The notes below the pieces were generated by a model. That model saw nothing but the letters and a program-made list of their open reading frames with translations. It had not been told where the DNA came from and did not search any database. This document shows, piece by piece, positions 6,481-7,924 of a stretch of DNA of 7,924 bases. The stretch lies in contig CAMJAO010000090.1 in the NCBI GenBank assembly GCA_946403615.1, positions 1-7,924 of the forward strand. Direction: 5' to 3'. This DNA is from an uncultured Prevotellaceae bacterium. Lineage in GTDB: Bacteria; Bacteroidota; Bacteroidia; Bacteroidales; Bacteroidaceae. Each line of letters begins with the position of its first letter. The stretch's first letter is position 1. The translations under genes were made by a program, and so were the position numbers.

Positions 6481-6907
6481 AATTGACAAGCGGTTTTGAG
6501 ATGGTCACCTCGGATATGGTATGCGTCGTAAAATTGACTCCTTTGAGAGTATGGAAAAATACAGGTGCGCAATCTACTGACTCGAAATGCGGGTCGTTGG
6601 TCTTGGTGATGGTGATGGTGTCAGTGCACGTCACATGAAGGGTGTCTGTCATTGACAGTATAATCATGTCTTGGTCGCCGTTATAACTCATCGGCAACTT
6701 GAAATCCTTGGCGTTGACGACTCTGTTGAGTAGAATGGTGTCGCGGCCGTCGTGGCGTTTTGTACTGATGGTGAGGGTGTCTGGCAATGACTGTACTTCA
6801 CCGCTGAGCGTATACACCGCATAGACGGTGTTGTTCAGCGGGCAGTCAATGGAGGAGCAGGCGCCCAACAGTGACAAGAATACCAACAGGGGGATTATTT
6901 TTCGCAT
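6431..6907 (-). CDS. DUF6452-family-like lipoprotein, function unknown
   Basis: The 158-residue product has a short lipoprotein signal peptide with lipobox LGAC (14-17), so Cys17 should be lipidated; the residues that follow (SS) do not exclude outer-membrane sorting. The mature part is rich in Thr and beta-strands (TVYAVYTLSG, DTLTISTKR, DTLHVTC, DTITITK). It has Cys22, Cys94 and Cys113, the last in VDCAPVFFHTLKG. This pattern, and the gene's place directly before a DUF6048 gene, match DUF6452, a Bacteroidota family of unknown role. The start overlaps the end of the glycosyltransferase gene by 13 bases and the end overlaps the DUF6048 start, so the three are probably one transcript. A joint role at the outer membrane with the DUF6048 protein is inference from their pairing. 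Confidence 0.78.
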   Translation of the reverse strand: MRKIIPLLVFLSLLGACSSIDCPLNNTVYAVYTLSGEVQSLPDTLTISTKRHDGRDTILLNRVVNAKDFKLPMSYNGDQDMIILSMTDTLHVTCTDTITITKTNDPHFESVDCAPVFFHTLKGVNFTTHTISEVTISKPLVNYETTETNLYIVFKPRD

Positions 6908-7857
6908 CTGATCACTTTTTCTATTTGATAGTCATTGCGACCGGATGAGTTGCGGCTGATAAGGTCGCCCAAGAATCCAGCCAAGAACAACTGCGTGCCG
7001 ATGATCATCATCGTCAGGGCAAGATAGAAATAGGGCGAGTCGGTAATCAGGCGCATAGGCACGTGGCGAGCCAAGGCAATGAGTTTGTCTGCACCGAGTA
7101 TCACCACGGCGATGAAACCGATGAGGAACATGATGCTGCCCAAGAATCCGAAAACGTGCATAGGCTTGCGGCCGAATGTACTCAGGAACCACAATGTGAG
7201 AAGGTCCAGATAACCGTTGATGAAACGGTTCAGACCGAATTTCGATTTGCCGTATTTGCGCGCCTGATGCTGCACCACTTTCTCGCCAATCTTGTCAAAA
7301 CCGGCATTCTTTGCCAGATAGGGGATATAACGGTGCATCTCGCCATATACCTCGATGTTCTTCACCACGTCCTTGCGATAGGCTTTCAAACCGCAGTTAA
7401 AGTCGTGCAGGTTCTTGATGCCGCTGATTCTGCGGGCGGTCCAGTTAAACAATTTCGTGGGAATGGTCTTTGACAGCGGGTCATAGCGTTTCTGCTTGTA
7501 GCCCGAAACCAAGTCGTAGCCGTCTTCTGTAATCATCCTGTACAATTCGGGTATCTCGTCAGGGGAATCCTGCAAATCGGCATCCATCGTGATGACAACG
7601 TCGCCTTGGGCTTCCTTGAAACCGCAAAAGAGGGCGGGGCTCTTGCCGTAATTACGACGGAACTTGATGCCGCGCACTTCTTCATGCTCTGCGCCAAGTT
7701 TTTCTATCACATCCCAAGAATGGTCGGTGGAGCCGTCGTTGATAAACAACACTTCGTAACTGAACTGGTGCTCATGCATCACCCGCTCTATCCAGTCATA
7801 CAACTCTGGGAGTGACTCTTCTTCGTTATATAAGGGTATAACTACTGATATATCCAT
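6895..7857 (-). CDS. GT2-family glycosyltransferase, polyprenyl-phosphate (DPM1/ArnC/GtrB) type
   Basis: The 320-residue enzyme has a cytoplasmic GT-A domain (about 1-225) and two C-terminal membrane segments (about 234-256 and 275-298). Motifs are complete: VVIPLYNEEES (5-15), FINDGSTD (38-45), nucleotide/metal-binding MDADLQD (91-97, DxD as Asp92/Asp94), the acceptor-region GEMHRYIPYLAKNAG (172-186) and QARKYGKSKFG (198-208). This combination is typical of enzymes that move a sugar from a nucleotide donor to undecaprenyl phosphate at the inner leaflet, for use in cell-envelope glycosylation. The exact sugar cannot be read. The short two-segment tail fits GtrB/ArnC-type members and not the single-domain DPM form. 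The first codon chosen is the only nearby ATG and begins directly at the family's conserved N-terminus. It leads the DUF6452-DUF6048 unit. Confidence 0.93.
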   Translation of the reverse strand: MDISVVIPLYNEEESLPELYDWIERVMHEHQFSYEVLFINDGSTDHSWDVIEKLGAEHEEVRGIKFRRNYGKSPALFCGFKEAQGDVVITMDADLQDSPDEIPELYRMITEDGYDLVSGYKQKRYDPLSKTIPTKLFNWTARRISGIKNLHDFNCGLKAYRKDVVKNIEVYGEMHRYIPYLAKNAGFDKIGEKVVQHQARKYGKSKFGLNRFINGYLDLLTLWFLSTFGRKPMHVFGFLGSIMFLIGFIAVVILGADKLIALARHVPMRLITDSPYFYLALTMMIIGTQLFLAGFLGDLISRNSSGRNDYQIEKVIRCEK

Positions 7858-7861
7858 ATGT

Positions 7862-7891
7862 CAAAATTATTTATATGAGGAATCTTTCAAA
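7862..7891 (-). promoter_or_regulatory. Candidate Bacteroidales-type promoter for the glycosyltransferase unit
   Basis: On the minus strand TTTG (7888-7891) is followed after 18 bases by TAATTTTG (7862-7869), a full match to the Bacteroidales -33/-7 pattern TTTG...TAnnTTTG. The -7 box ends only 4 bases before the ATG, so transcription would begin at or very near the start codon and the message would be almost leaderless. Confidence 0.5.
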
Positions 7892-7903
7892 CGTATCAAT
7901 GAT

Positions 7904-7923
7904 AACCCCTCACGGAGGGGGTA
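7904..7923. other. Short G/C-rich inverted repeat at the window edge
   Basis: CCCCTC (7906-7911) pairs with GAGGGG (7915-7920) over a 3-base loop, and two A/T pairs can extend it across one mismatch. It lies upstream of the glycosyltransferase on the minus strand and could be the terminator of a gene beyond the window, but no clear T-run follows within view. Confidence 0.35.
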
Positions 7924-7924
7924 A

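Overview
The window looks like a chromosomal segment of a Bacteroidales bacterium, most like Prevotella or a relative. Three things point there: a DUF6452 lipoprotein paired with a DUF6048 protein (a Bacteroidota-only pairing as I recall it), Bacteroidales-type promoter elements (TTTG about 18 bp before TAnnTTTG), and the general protein style. I saw no rRNA, tRNA, transposase, integrase or CRISPR array. Genes are tightly packed and no gene-free stretch exceeds about 170 bases.

Left part, plus strand (1-3927). The window opens inside truA (tRNA pseudouridine synthase), whose first dozen codons look frame-shifted relative to the family. A ten-segment EamA/DMT transporter follows, separated from truA by an array of 7-base repeats (YCYCAAA). 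After a 167-base gap holding a strong 16-bp hairpin comes the most interesting gene, a 680-residue exported protein. Its N-terminal half resembles the UGSC (seleno)protein family, with Cys-Gly-Ile-Cys where relatives have Sec-Gly-Ser-Cys. Its C-terminal half resembles the 'WSDG-PxxPP ... NAxMAGCxPEY' domain that I associate with the same family. Its function is unknown.

Right part, minus strand (3935-7857). Reading in the direction of transcription: a GT2 polyprenyl-phosphate-type glycosyltransferase, the DUF6452 lipoprotein and the DUF6048 probable outer-membrane protein, which overlap by 13 and about 50 bases and so form one unit; then apbE (FAD:protein FMN transferase) and a Crp/Fnr-type regulator 10 bases behind it. 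A second block of the same 7-base repeat lies between the DUF6048 gene and apbE. It encodes the last residues and stop codon of DUF6048 and supplies a TTTG at the right distance for a candidate apbE promoter.

The regulator and the UGSC-like gene converge with only 7 bases between their stops. ApbE (flavinylation of redox proteins), a Crp/Fnr regulator and a cysteine-rich exported protein with a redox-type CxxC next to one another suggest a redox theme in the cell envelope, but the link is inference from position only.
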